A stretch of DNA of 64,000 nucleotides from Euglena gracilis (lineage: Eukaryota; Euglenida; Euglenophyceae; Euglenales), in the NCBI GenBank assembly GCA_039621445.1, contig CP154956.1, forward strand, positions 14,186,166 to 14,250,165, given 5' to 3'. The position numbers and the translations under genes were made by a program. Below are positions 30,086-42,599 of this stretch, piece by piece. The notes beneath the pieces are model-generated. The model did no database searches. It had not been told where the DNA came from and saw only the letters and a program-made list of their open reading frames with translations. Numbering within the stretch: position 1 is the stretch's first letter; each line of letters starts with the position of its first letter.

Positions 30086-33000
30086 ATCTGCGTTTATGTG
30101 AGCACTGCCCCCCCCCCTCCCCCGAGCCATAGAGAGCCTCTGGCCTTGGTAGCATTGGGGACGTTGAAGCAGGAAATGCGCTTGAAGCCGCCTGGGCACC
30201 TACGGCACCGTAGCAGGCAATTTTCAATTTTAATTTTTCAGCAATCCTTTTCTTTTATATATTTTTATATACCTATATTTTATATAAATATTTAAATGTG
30301 TATTGTATTTTTTGTATAAATACACCATCTAATACAATTAAAGATAAATATATGTATATGCATATGTTTTTTTACATATGCATGCACATATTTCTATGCG
30401 TATTTTTTCATCAAGCTCCGGGCGTCACATTCACTCTTCCAAAAAATCAGCCGATCGTTTTCATTTGAAAACCAGTCAGTTCCCCTCTGGGTTGGAGAGT
30501 GTCTGTTGTTCAGGGAGATGCCACAATGTGAAGGAAAATAGCCAAATTTTTGGCTCAGGGTGGCCCCATGGGCCATGGGGCTTGGGCAAAAAAACATTCA
30601 ATTACTTTGACAAAAAATTTGGGGACGGTATACACCACAGCTTGGGAAGCTTGCAAAGGAGATCTGTGTTGGAAAAAAGCTTTCCTTGAATGAATCCACA
30701 GAAAACAGGGGAAAATGAATTCTGTGCAAAATTGGGGGGGGGCTGAATTGGAACATGGAATGCAACAAATATGGCATCCAAACCAGCGTGCGTACTATAT
30801 ACATTATATACATTGGTGCATATTTATAATTCAGCAAGTAATTTGTTTGCAACAGGGAAAATATTTCCAGTCAATCAATATTCTTTCTACATGATAATAT
30901 AAAATAACACATAAAACAGAATGTTGTACAGGCTTTTCAAAAAAAAAACACCGATAAATGGGATACATCAAACGAAAATGAAAATTGCACAAATAAAAAC
31001 TAGGTGTGAGCTTTTTTTATTTTGTCTGTTGTTTAATATTTTGGGACAGTGAATGAATTCACTGAGGATCATGTACAAGAGCTCAAAATCCCCCAAAAAA
31101 GAAATAAAAAGGGTTCACCATGACATACTGGGAAGAAGATGCTGCCCTTCCGACAAGTCCCAAAAGAACGCGGGCCAACGACAACAGCCACACACCACAC
31201 CACACCACACACACCCACAACAAAACACACCTCTCGTATACGTGGACGTTGACCTCCTTGAGCCGGGAGCAGGCAGCCATCTCAATGCCGCCGCCCCAGC
31301 CACTCACCGCCATGCGCCGCGCGTACGTCCCCACGCTGCACTGCACGGGGGGGGGGGGTCGGGCAGTTGGACGCCTGGACGGTGGGCTGGCGGTGGTGTG
31401 CGCGGGTGTGCGGTTTCCGGGGGAAAAATAAACTTCGAAACTCAAAAACTCATTCATTACCCCCCCACAAAGTGGGTGTTGTTTGAACACTGGGCACCAG
31501 ACAGATAGGCAGGCAGGCAGACAAGGCAGACAGACAGATAGGCAGACACCCAAACAAATTCACTGAACAACAAACACAAAAATGCGCATGCACAACGCAC
31601 ACGCATGCACGCACTCACGCCTGGGAGTCCCACTGCACCCAGTCGCTCATCGGGCTGTCGGCGATGGCGAGCGACGGGTTCTTTTCGATGAAGGCGGCGA
31701 TCTCCCGCCGCAGCGTCCGGGCGGTGGTGCCCCCGAGGCCGTAGCTCATGGAGTGGAAGAGGCAGCTGCGGCGAGGGACGTGGGGGGGAGCGGGGGTGTA
31801 ATCCCAAACCCAATCATGCCCGGTCACGCCCGGTCACGCCCGGTCACGCCCCGTCACGTCCGGTCACGCCTGGTCACGCCCGGTCACGCCCGGTCACGTC
31901 CGGTCACGCCCGGTCACGCCCGGTCACGCCCCGTCACGTCCGGTCACGCCTGGTCATAATGTCAAACCATTTCTGGCTTGCGTCGGAGTAAATGTCTCAA
32001 CCCCCATTTTCCCCCAACGTTCTTGCATATTTTTTTTCAAGGTTTGCCAGCACAAAGCGCCAGATATTCCCACCCATACCCAGACCCTCTGGTGCAGTGC
32101 CCCCACTTATTTGTTATTTATTTGTTGGGGTCGATCTTTCTGTCTATTTGTACATGGAGAACAATGGATGTGTTAGTTGGTAAGGTAGAAATTGCTTAGG
32201 ATACAAATGGGAACAATACACGTTAGCCTGGATGAAGCATGGGCTTTTGGAACAAACAAATGTCAGCCCAAAATTGAATTTGATGGAATCCTTCCAGCCC
32301 TGTTTGGAAGTGTAATCATAAACAGATAATTTGAACCCCCACCTCCAGGAAACAACTGGGCGGGACGAGGCGTGATGGGTATGATATGCCAAGATCCTAG
32401 GGATTTCATTTTTGAAAATGGCGGTTCGATTGTGTGTTATTTTCGAACGGACCCCCGCCCTGAATAGTAGTGCGGGGCCGCTACAAGTGCAGGGTTTCAA
32501 ATAAAAGCGTCCAGCAGCCCACTACAGGCGCGCCCCCAACTTTAAGCGCAATCCAACAGAAAATGCACAAGAATGAGACAGGGTCCCAGCAGCGCATGCC
32601 CCGCCACTGGATGCCACAATCCACTCGTTGCTGCAAATTGGGGGGGGGTCAAAGCGTAATCAGACTTGGGAGCCAACATTAGTGGAAACGACAAAACCTG
32701 CCCCTCCTGCAGGGGGGAGCCTGGTGTAACCACTACCCGCCGTGACAAATTGGGCAGCACGGAGGGGGGTGACAACTTCCTGGGGTGACAATTTGGCCGG
32801 CACAGAGGGGAGTGACAATTGCCCCAGGGGCGTCAATTGCCGGGGGGGGGGGCGGGTAATCAAATAATATATCATTCATTCGAAGCGATCAATCGTTCAT
32901 GTCCCAAAAAATAATAGTGGCTTATAAAATGTCTTCTTGCAAAATTTAATTGGCGTGCAACATTCAGGGGGCATTCTGTCCTTTTGTCACCCTGTTATCC

Positions 33001-36000
33001 TTGACCCAGGGTTTCTAAACCTAAAACCGCAGGGGTTGATCGTGGTGTTGGGTCTCGGTCGGGTTTGATCTAGGCAAGTTTTCCTTAACAGGGGACAACC
33101 TCAAAATCTGTGGCCGTTGGCTCTTCTTTTGCTCCTTGCGGATATGCCCAGAAATCCCGTGATTTCTTGAGAAAAGGAAACAGCCAAATACTTGAAATAA
33201 TTTTCTCTGCGAAATGATGAGGAATGAATGCTATCTGACCAGAACCAGACCATCCGGTTTCGAAAAGATTGCCCACACCTTGAAAAGACTGGCAAACGTT
33301 CACCTCCACCCCATCACTTGGCGATTCACCCCAAGCCGTTCGGATTTCTCTGCTTCCGGTTGGCCATTGACAAATATTCCAGTGTGCCATCAAACTGACC
33401 TGGACCTTCATCATTTCCATACTTGAGATTTGGCTTTTAAATGAACGTTCCAACGCAGTGATCTGGCTGTTGTTCTTGTTGACGATAGATTGGATGTTCT
33501 TCAAATGTGTCCAATTAATTCGTTGAGCAATGATCCGCCACGGGGCAAATTTGGGCGATTTGGTTTTCCCTGAATCGGTGGTGAAAATGGGGCAAAAATC
33601 TTAAAATGACTGGAAGTATTTGGCTGTTTCCTTTCTTAAAAAAATGCACGGGATTTTTGGGCATTTCCACAAGAAGGAGAAGAAGAGCCAACGGCCACAG
33701 ATTTTGGAGGTTGTCCCCGGGGGCCAGGTTTTGTCGTTTCCACTACTGTTGGCAGAGGGAGTCACTTGAGCAGGAGGAGACCCTGGGTCCAGGCAGTCAG
33801 CAGCTTTCTCGAGCTCTGCACCCCAATTTCCGACAAAACTAAACATGAACAATTGGATGCCAGACAGTAATGCCCAAAGAAAGTGCATTTTTTAAATTTT
33901 TTTTTTTAAGGGCCGCAGTTTGGTGCTGCCGAGGGTGAGATAAAGACTGGTTAAAGACACACAGGCAACACCCCGACAATATTCTTTTGCATCATGGAAA
34001 CAGGGCGTAGCCTTATTCAGAGGGCAACACATCCCCTGGGTGAGGGGTCCAGCCAGCCAGCAGGCTTTCTCCCGGACCCCACTCCCCCATTAACAAGCTT
34101 TACCAATTTTTTTCAGCCGCCCAAAGGTTGGCTGGACGGTAACTTTTTGCGGTGTGAAAGAATGGGCCATTAATGGGCAAAATTAAGTCCGAAAAGGGCT
34201 TGCAAGGGCAAACTTGGGGTCGAAAAATCGATTTTATTTTGCATAATTGGCAATTATAGGCATTTTTTGCGGCCTCAATTTTCGGTACCTGGGTATCCAG
34301 TTTGACCCCGGGTCAGGCCCAGTTCAAGCCGGGGGACCCTCATGAGGGGGGGGGAGATCAGCCAGCAGCCTTTTTCCAGCCAGCCCAAAATCTCAGAGCT
34401 GGACTCCCCGGGGGGGGGGGGGGGCCAGCTGCACCTGACTTTTGAGCCTTTTGGGATCTTTTTTTTTGCAAACAAAATGAACTCACTCCATTCCCATTCT
34501 GGGCCATTGTCTAAAAAAACACGTTATTCATAGACTTTTGGCCCTTACGCGGGGTGCATTTGCAGGAGGGGGACAAAATAATCATACAGCTGAGAACTTT
34601 GTGCGAATTCCCAACCTTTAGCCCCAAAGCCTCTGCCAGCCCATAAGATGTGGTGATGGTGTGTGCACACTGGCATGACCCTGCCCACGCAGCAGTGCCC
34701 CAGCCAGCTCTGCTGCAGCGCACTGTGCGAAATTGAGCCTGTGGAGACTCTTCCCCTTTGCTCACCCCTCTTGTACTGCAAAACCAAACCCAGCCTCAGG
34801 CAAAGGGCCCACACTAGTGAGTGGCAACTTTGGATAATGCAAACTAGCAACCCCTGTCATCGCCAGCTGAGGGGGCAGTGACTTCGACGTGGTGACCATT
34901 TTGGAGGGAAATGCCAAAAAAAAGCCAGTTTTTGCCCAATATGGTCACCATGCCGAAATCACTTTCCCCGCAGAATGCGTTGACAGGGTTTCCTTCTTGC
35001 ACTGTTCGGAGTTTTTTGGGCTGTGGGTTAAAAACCCTCCATAACTTTCAAGGAGTGAGAAATAATAATAAAAAAAATTATTACTGTATTATTTAGATCC
35101 CCTGCCGTATTAGGGTGTGCCTGGGGGGCTGCACACTTGTTGGGGAGGCGCAATATCAGAATTTGTTCACCAATGGGTTGTAGTCGAGAATGCACTGCAT
35201 TCGTTGTTTGGGTCTCAAACCAAAATGTTGCACGAATATCTGATTTTCCGGGTCCACATCTGCCCAATCCAGTGCCTTGGCTCTGCAGCATCGATTACTT
35301 GCACAAGCATAATCTGTCCCTGTTACCGGCACCTCCAATTTTGGGGGTCATCTGGGGGGGTGGTAATTTTTGGGAAGCCACAACAGGAGGGCATCCTTCA
35401 GTGATATCAGTCAGTGACAAATATACATACCACATAGCACAACACGACGTAACACGACATGCCACAACCAGGCTGTTTTTTTTTTACCAACCCCGGGGGG
35501 GGGGGGTCCGGAGTGCTCCGAAGAAAGGGCCAGAAGCGGAATGCAGCGCCAGGCCTTAAACCAGACAGAAGCCAAAGTGCATCCAAGGGGGTCCGGAGTG
35601 CCTTGGGGTGCCTGCCCAGGCAGGCACTACCCCCCCCCCCCTGGGGGGGGTCGGATTTCGGCCTGTGCCCAGGCACATTCCTTTGAAAATGGGCCATTTT
35701 TGGCTCCCCGGCGCCTTTGGCGCCGGGTCTCTACTAGGACACTTTTGGCCGTGTGCCCCCCCGGGGGGGTCGGATTTGGAGTTTCTTGGAGTGCCTGCTC
35801 AGGCAGGCACCTCCCCCCCCCCGGGGTGGGGTCGGCACCCGACTAAAATACGGCCTGGCCACAGAACACACCGTAGGACAACATCACACAGCAAAAAATC
35901 ACAGAACATAAAAAACACAGCACAACGATGGCAGGCGGGGTTGGGGGGGCAACCAGGGGGCCCACACCTGCCGTCGCCGGGCTGCGGCACGACGCGGGCA

Positions 36001-37119
36001 TTGCGGAGGCGGAAGTTGCCGCCCCCGTCGCCCATCTCCAGCGGCTTCTTGCGGCCCTTGTTGACCCAGGCGTCCGCGTGGCTCTGGTCCGAGGGGGAAA
36101 GCGCAGGGCGGTGAGACCTCTGCTACCAGGGAAAGAGTAGATATACAGACAGGCCGGGAGGCTAGAGCATATGGGGCTGTGAGTCCTCTGCTACCAGGAA
36201 TTGGCATACACAGGCGGAGGCCAGAGCCTAGGGGGGTATGGAACTTAATTTTGCGCGGGGGAATTGCAGTTTCAAAAGACATGCACCGCCAATGACACAT
36301 ATGTGATTTCTTTGCCATCATATGATTTTCATGCGCGCCACCTGTCACAGAACTGCATCCCCCTTGGGTTCGAGTTATTTGTTGGTATATTGACGCAAAA
36401 AAAGGAAAAAAAATGTATGCAAATTATATATGCAAATTCCCTTGAGAGATCTCGGGATGTACACCTTTCTGCTGGAGAGGACAGAATTTTTTGTCTCCAA
36501 GAAATTTTTCATCATGCAACATTATATTTTGCAATATGGTGCATGTTTTGGACGACCATTTGCACTATTTTCCACCAAAGAGCATGCAAACACAATCAAA
36601 ATACCCAAAAAGGATGCAGAAGATCATTTTTTTTTCAAGAATTTGATTACATTTTGACTTTTGATTTCATCTTGAACATAGCTGATGAGAAAAAAATGCA
36701 AATTTCCAACAAAATTGCAAAAAAAAAGGACAACCTCAACAAAAATTTTGGTCTGAGGGAAGGAAAACTGCGGCCAAATGCAGAATTTTAACAAGTCAAA
36801 AACGAAGCAGATACTCCCAGCAGAAATAAAAAAAATCACGGGGCAAATCGCAAGAGAAAAAAACACAGAAAAATGCAAAAAACCCCAAAACATACAAAAA
36901 AGACACAAACTTCCCCCTGTCAAACCCCAACCTTACATCCCATTTCCCCAAATCCTGTTTTCCATGTGCCACACCTCCCGCGGCTTCTTGTACACCGGGC
37001 AGGCGTCGGTGTCGTGGGGGCCGTCGCACTTGTCGCAGCACAGCCTGCCCGGAGAGGCCTTGGGGGAGGCGACGCTGCTGGGGCCGGTGCTGGTGCTCCG
37101 CTGGCCCCCGCTGTCGATG
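29277..37119 (-). CDS. Zinc-knuckle and OTU-family cysteine protease (deubiquitinase-like), six exons
   Basis: Exons on the minus strand: 36,975-37,119; 35,968-36,083; 31,621-31,765; 31,231-31,340; 30,145-30,199; 29,277-29,360. Splicing them keeps one frame. Exon 1 carries a knuckle: LCCDKCDGPHDTDACPVYKK (C-x2-C-x4-H-x4-C). Exon 2 (SHADAWVNKGRKKPLEMG) leads to the catalytic Asp in VVPQPGDG. Exon 3 supplies the catalytic Cys as SCLFHSMSYGL. Exon 4 holds WGGGIEMAACSRLKEVNVHVYE. Exon 5 reads CPGGFKRISCFN. Exon 6 holds the catalytic His in TVHVLYGGGVHFDALVPQP and ends at TGA. The full OTU Asp/Cys/His set is present. OTU enzymes cleave ubiquitin or ubiquitin-like chains; target and location are unknown. 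Exon 3 and exon 5 donors are GC (AG|GC); an alternative GT donor two bases after exon 3 with an acceptor five bases later is also in frame. The 5' exons lie upstream of 37,119 and were not found. Confidence 0.85.
30047..30084. repeat. (GT)n microsatellite
   Basis: About 19 GT units inside the last OTU intron, immediately 3' of exon 5. Confidence 0.95.
31341..31372 (-). other. Poly-C polypyrimidine tract before OTU exon 4
   Basis: On the minus strand an almost pure C run directly precedes the GTGCAG acceptor of exon 4, so a C homopolymer serves as the pyrimidine tract. Two nested AG acceptors (GTGCAG and TGCAG five bases on) are both in frame with one of the two possible upstream donors. Confidence 0.6.
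31500..31552. repeat. (CAGA/CAGG)n microsatellite
   Basis: Short CAGA/CAGG-type array in the intron between OTU exons 3 and 4. Confidence 0.8.
31624..31765 (-). CDS. OTU gene exon 3 with catalytic cysteine
   Basis: The acceptor CGCCGCAG precedes CTGCCTCTTCCAC. With the last two bases of exon 2 (AG) it forms GSCLFHSMSYGLGG. The exon continues TLRREIAAFIEKNPSLAI and SDWVQWDS. The donor context AG|GCGTGAGT permits either a GC donor or the GT two bases later. Confidence 0.85.
31816..31955. repeat. 10-bp minisatellite (GGTCACGCCC)n
   Basis: About 14 copies with variants CCGTCACGTC and TGGTCACGCC, arranged as a higher-order repeat: the same variant order appears twice. It lies just upstream (minus sense) of OTU exon 3. 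Confidence 0.9.
33088..33722. repeat. Inverted repeat with ~115-bp arms
   Basis: 33,088-33,205 and 33,606-33,722 are reverse complements at roughly 80-85% (shared blocks include GTGGCCGTTGGCTCTTCTT and GGAAACAGCCAAATACTT). The ~400-base spacer has no coding signal. It lies in the large intron between OTU exons 2 and 3 and may be a decayed fold-back element. Confidence 0.75.
35490..35850. repeat. Cluster of C-run/G-run palindromes
   Basis: Four CnGm blocks (near 35,492, 35,631, 35,756 and 35,811) are separated by GC-rich repeats such as GGGGTCCGGAGTGC and GGAGTGCCTGC(C/T)CAGGCAGGCAC. This looks like a tandemly amplified G-tract element within the OTU intron. Confidence 0.6.
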
Positions 37120-39317
37120 CTGCGCAGGATGGGGGAGAACCGCGCCGGCCAATGCATAGCACACACGCAGGAAACTTTACTCAGGCCAAGCTCACCGTGA
37201 TACTCCAAGGGTCCTGACGATCCGGCTTTCCAATGAATCATTTTTTTTTTGGCTCAGAGTGAGAAGGAGCACGACTGAACGAGATCCGCGTGAATTGTCG
37301 TTTTCGGCTCTGTCACTCCCGGTATTTCGGCCGATTTTGCTGTTTGTTTTTGTGTGGCCAGCATGGCATGAAACACATGGGGCTATCCCCGAAAAAGCAC
37401 ACACACACACACATACAGAAACACAGAAAACCCCGGTACCTGTGTGTTTTTCTTTTTTTTTTTTACAACGAAAAGAACATCCTGGCTCCCATTCAGAGGG
37501 GGGGGTTGGGACAGCACAGCAGAGTGTTGGAGGAGGATCATGCCTCTTCTCCTTCATCTTGAACCATCGCCCACCCGCCAATTGCGTCGATGCAAAAGAC
37601 CAGCACAATGTTGCAGGCGGTTGCTCAGCCCCCCCCCCCGCCACAAGAGGTGGCTGTTTAAGCGGGCTGTCCTTTCCCACCGCCCGATGGCGGTCTGCAG
37701 TGAACTGATATCAGTGGCTTTGTGCCAGTGGCACACAAACAGCCCGTAAATGCGTTCGCTGTGGCGAGTTTGTGTGTGGCGGTTGTTTTACTGACCACGA
37801 AGACACAGTGTGTCCTCATTTGACTCTGAGGAGTCAAAGCATGGCCGTCCCAGCATTGTGCTTGCGGCTTCCCAAGAGGGCGTCGGAAACCGACGGAGTG
37901 AGAAAAATGCGAGGAAAAAAATTGTGGCAAAATTTGGGTATTTTTCCGAAATTTCTGTCTTCCGTATTTTTTAGCCGCACTGTAGGTACAGGGGTTGCAA
38001 TTCAGGCGGCCGATCTCGCATTTAATTTTTTTGCCTTCTTTTGCGCATTTGCTTAAAAGAAAAAGCCACCCCCCCCCCCCAATGTACAATGAACGCCCTT
38101 GCCCAATGAACAGGGCGTCCAGACCGCCCAGATTGGCACCATAGACCTTTTATGCATAATTGCCCAACGCATGTCCCCTGTCCGGACTGTCTGGATTGTC
38201 ACTTTAGCGTTCGTTGGGGTTGGGCAGGGGGGAACATGTTAAGTGCGAAATCGGCCGTCTAAAGGCGATCCCCTCCCCTCCTTGGGACACCTTCATGCGA
38301 CCACCGCATGTCGAACGACTACTGCCCCAATGTTGGTTGGGGGCGACCGCTGGTTATTGGTTGCGGGTTGCGTCAATTTCATTTGTTTTGTACCCCCTTG
38401 TCGAACGACCATCCCTGGTCAGTGATTGCAAATCAATGGTCAGTTGAATGGAGGGAGGTAACCCCCCGCGTGTGCTTGGCACCCTTGGCCAACTCTCCTG
38501 CTTGCTTGCCAAGTGGTCCCCGAAAGCTGACCTTCAGCCTTAACTTGTGATTTTTGCCCCCATTTTTAGGCTTTTTGGCTAATCTATGACCCATGAGAGT
38601 CGTAACATGTGAAGTTACCCCCCCCCCATATGCAGAGATGTGTCAGAAAAAACACAGACGCAGAAAGAAATGAAAAGGAAAATGTAAACAACAAAAAGGC
38701 CGAAAACCCGAATGCAACACAAAACATGGACTGCAAGCAAAATGCATCCATTGAGTTTGTTTGCTCTTTGTGAAGTTGAAATATGTCAATTGAAAGTCAA
38801 AATCATCACCGTTGGTATATGGGCAAGCCCACCCACCTCGGCCTCACCTTCAATTGTGGCCAAACACCAGGGGGACAATGCAGCACAGCAACCTGACAAC
38901 ATTCACAAGGATGTGTGGGCTCAGCACAAAGGGATGCTTTGAGGCAGGGCGGCAAAAAAAAAACTCCGCTGTCACAGCACATTCAACGAAAATCCATGGA
39001 GAAAAATGACCTCCTTCATCGCCCATCCACCCAAAAGGGCAAAAAATGCGTTTTGCGACGTTTTATTTTTGGACTCCGTTCAAGTCCTAGGTTGGCTCTT
39101 GGCTGTCTTGAGAAATTAAAAAAAAATTCCGTCCCTCATCGACCGCCCTGCTTTGAGGACAGAGGGAAGAAATAAATTTTTTGAAAGAACCAGATTTTGT
39201 AAAAATTAATTTTTCCAAAATAAAATTTTTGGCAAAATTCTCTTTCTCGTATAATTTTTTTGCCGTAATCTTTGTCTTCCGTAATTTTTAGCCACACTGT
39301 ACACAGACACGCACGCC

Positions 39318-39512
<195 letters not shown>

Positions 39513-41929
39513 GTGTCTGGATCCAGAGCTACTGCTGTTGCTGCGGCGGATGGGGACAGACTTGATCAGCACCATGGGCTATGGGCTGCACAATTTGCAT
39601 TGCGAAGCACAATGAATGAGATTCAAAATAGAAGATGTGGAGATGCGTGGGAAATAAGAAAAAAGAGACAAGAAACCCAAAAGCAAAATATAAACAACAA
39701 ACAGGTGTGAGAGGCCTGAATGGACCAAAAAAAAGAGGTCTGGGAAGCGAAATGTATCCAATGAGTTGGTTTGCTCTTTCAAAAATGAAACAGATCAACA
39801 GATCAACCTAAAAATCAAAATTGTCACCTTTGGGGCAAACCCAGGTGCAGTTCCCAAGCCTGGAAGGAGCGCAGTTGGCCGAGTTGCCGACCGGCGCGGG
39901 AGGAGGGCGGGGGCAGACTAGGGAGTCGTGCGGTGCCCTCCGAAGGGGACCCGAGCCGGTTGGGAAGCAAGCGGCGCCGCCTTCGCCCGGCGCCCGGCGC
40001 TGTTGTACCCGCCATCGTTTGTGTGCTCGGGAGGGTGTTGGCATCTGCCCATTCTCATTTGTATTTGTGTTTGCCGTTCACATGCCGCTGCATAGCCACC
40101 CCCCCCTTCCAAATATACGCAAACATTTGCGTGGGTTTCCGAGAAGGATGACCCCAGTGGCGCCTCGGCACTTCACCTAAAGCTGAATTGATTGGCCAAA
40201 CTTTGCAAAACTTGGGGGAGGGGGCTGTTGGCAACTCACGAAACTTGGTGGGGAATGCGCGGGGTTTTTGCTGGAAACCCCGGTCAAGGTTTTAATTACG
40301 GAGCCGGTTCGGGGGGCGGGGGGAGGGCAAATGTGCATCTAAGAAAGGGGCCAAGATCCTGGAGAAACGTTCATGCGCCACCGCCATCGGACCTCGGGGG
40401 GGGGCCTCCCACCCACTACCCACAAGCTTTCGGGGAATCCATAGAGCCCTGCAGAGGGGTTAATTACGGGGGGGGGGTGTACAGGAACGCCCTCAGTGGG
40501 AGAACAACCAAAATGGTTCCGAAGCTGGAGGCACTGCTTGGCTGCCAGGGACCCGGTCAAGGAAGCGGCTTGGCCACCCCACGACACATGGCGATTCCTC
40601 CAGTGGGGGAAATGCTTCGGGAACATTACAGGAAATTGTGAAAAATTGAAGAAAATTGCAAAAAAAATTTGAGAAAAAAATATGCTAAATTGACAAAAAT
40701 TGCGGAAAAATGAGGGAAATTGTAAGAAATTGCGGAAAAAATTGCTGAAGAATTGCAGAAAACTGCAGGCGCTTTGCCAAAGAAAACTCCAAAAAAATGC
40801 AAAAATGCGGAAAAATGAAGAAATTGTGGGGAAAAAGCGGAAAATATACATAAACTGCGGAAATTGCGGGAAAAAATGTGTTAAAAAATGAAGTTAAAAA
40901 ATGAAATGGGAGTTAAAAAATTAACTCCCCCCTGGGAAACTGTCACCTGATAGATTCAGGGGGGGGAATGCGTTTCGCATTTTTTCGCATTTTTTTGGGC
41001 ATTTTTCCGCATTTTTTGCGCATTTTTACGATTTTTTTCGCGCATTTTTTTTGCGTCTTAAGAATTTACGGCTTTTTTTATATGTTGCAGTTTCATTTTG
41101 GTTTTTTTGATTTTGATTGTATATTATCAAATTGCTCCTTGACCAATGTTGCATTGACGCTGAGTTACGTTGTTTGATTTGTGCTCTATTCTGCCCCTTT
41201 TTGAAAGAATTTTTTTGTGCATTTTTTGCGTTTTTTTCCCAATTCCCCACCTTTTTTACATTTTTTGGAGGCATTTTGTCCATATTCAAGAAAAAACCTT
41301 TGGGTGATGAGGTGTGCGTACTCATCCAATGATGATGAGGACACTAAGGTTTTCAGAGACCCCGCATCGAATCCTTCTCCCCTGGTCACAAATACGGGGC
41401 ACGAGGGCTGACATTGTTGGTTATGGTGAACAGAGAGTGACGCCTTGCTCATGCATTTTTTTTTTGACCAAAAATGCCTTCATTTCAGCTGTTTTTGGTG
41501 ATATTGGTTTAATTTTGGGCTCATTGTTGGAAATATTTCTAAGTCCTTTTTCCCTTAGGAATGTACAAACTCAGCGCATTTTTTTGCGCATTTTTTTGCG
41601 CATTTTTGCGCATTTTTTCCGAGGGCCGCCCAGCGCGCCCCCCCCCCCCTGTAGATTGGCCAATACCTGGTATCCTGACAGTTTTCCGAGCAGGATCCTG
41701 ACAGGTTCTCGAGCATGCCAGTTTCCCGGGGGGGGGGGTAGGTATGCAAAATCGTTGAAAAAATGTAAAAAAAAATTTGGAAATCAATTTCCCTGAAGGT
41801 TGGCTGACTGGGGTAGAAAATAGTTTTTCTGATTTACGTCTCCCATCCACCCACCCCCATCCACCCAAACACTGAAAACCACTTTTTGGCTCTTTGGCCC
41901 TTTGCCGGCCCTTTGGCACATACGTACAA

Positions 41930-42062
41930 ACACACAGACACAGACACACAGACACAAACATGCACAGACACACGCAAAGACACATACACACATGCACACA
42001 AAAGTACAGAGAGAGACAGACAGAAAGACACACACACACACACACACACATACACACAAATA
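41930..42062. repeat. CA-rich degenerate microsatellite
   Basis: CACAGACA-type array ending in a pure CA run. Confidence 0.85.
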
Positions 42063-42074
42063 CCATCTTCAATG

Positions 42075-42290
42075 GACCGCCCTGCTTCAGAGACATCCCT
42101 TGCTTGTGCATTGCGACTGTTTGCTCCTGCATCCTCCCCCTGTGCAACCCGTCAAAAAAGAGGACTGGTGGTTTGAGAACTTCTGGTATTTGCCACCATG
42201 GGACAAACCCCCAAAACACTAACGGAGTGAAATCTGTGTCGAAGATTGTAGCTTTCCTCTGCGTTGAAGGCCAGGGGATTCGCTGCCGCC
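42075..42290 (-). pseudogene. Possible coding fragment of unknown family
   Basis: A minus-strand frame reads KATIFDTDFTPLVFWGFVPWW, PEVLKPPVLFFDGLHRGRMQ, then MHKQGMSLKQGGPLK. It has the composition of a folded protein, unlike the surrounding repeat translations. No splice borders or family were recognised. It could be an exon of an unseen gene or a retroelement remnant. Confidence 0.25.
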
Positions 42291-42599
42291 AACCGCCAGG
42301 GCCCGACCGCACCAGGTCGCAAGGTTGCTTGGCCCGGCCCACGAACAGAAATGCTGGACGTCGCGGGGTGGGCGGCTGTCCTTCTCGGCTTTCAGCTCCG
42401 CGGGGGCCTGGCCGAAGCGGGGCCTCTCCGGCAGGCACCCATGGCGACACCGTAGGAATCCTGGCCATTCCGCAGCGAGGACGGGGGGGGCAGCTTCGGA
42501 CCCTGTTGGCCCAGCAGTTTTTTTTTTAAGACCGGGGGGGGTCCCCACACCCACCCACCCCCTAGGGGGGCCCTGGAGGGGGGTCCTGGGGACCCACTC

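Noticed and set aside
29968-30295. Small frames around the (GT)n tract.
   Set aside because: The only credible coding there is the 55-bp OTU exon at 30,145-30,199; the rest is intron and repeat.
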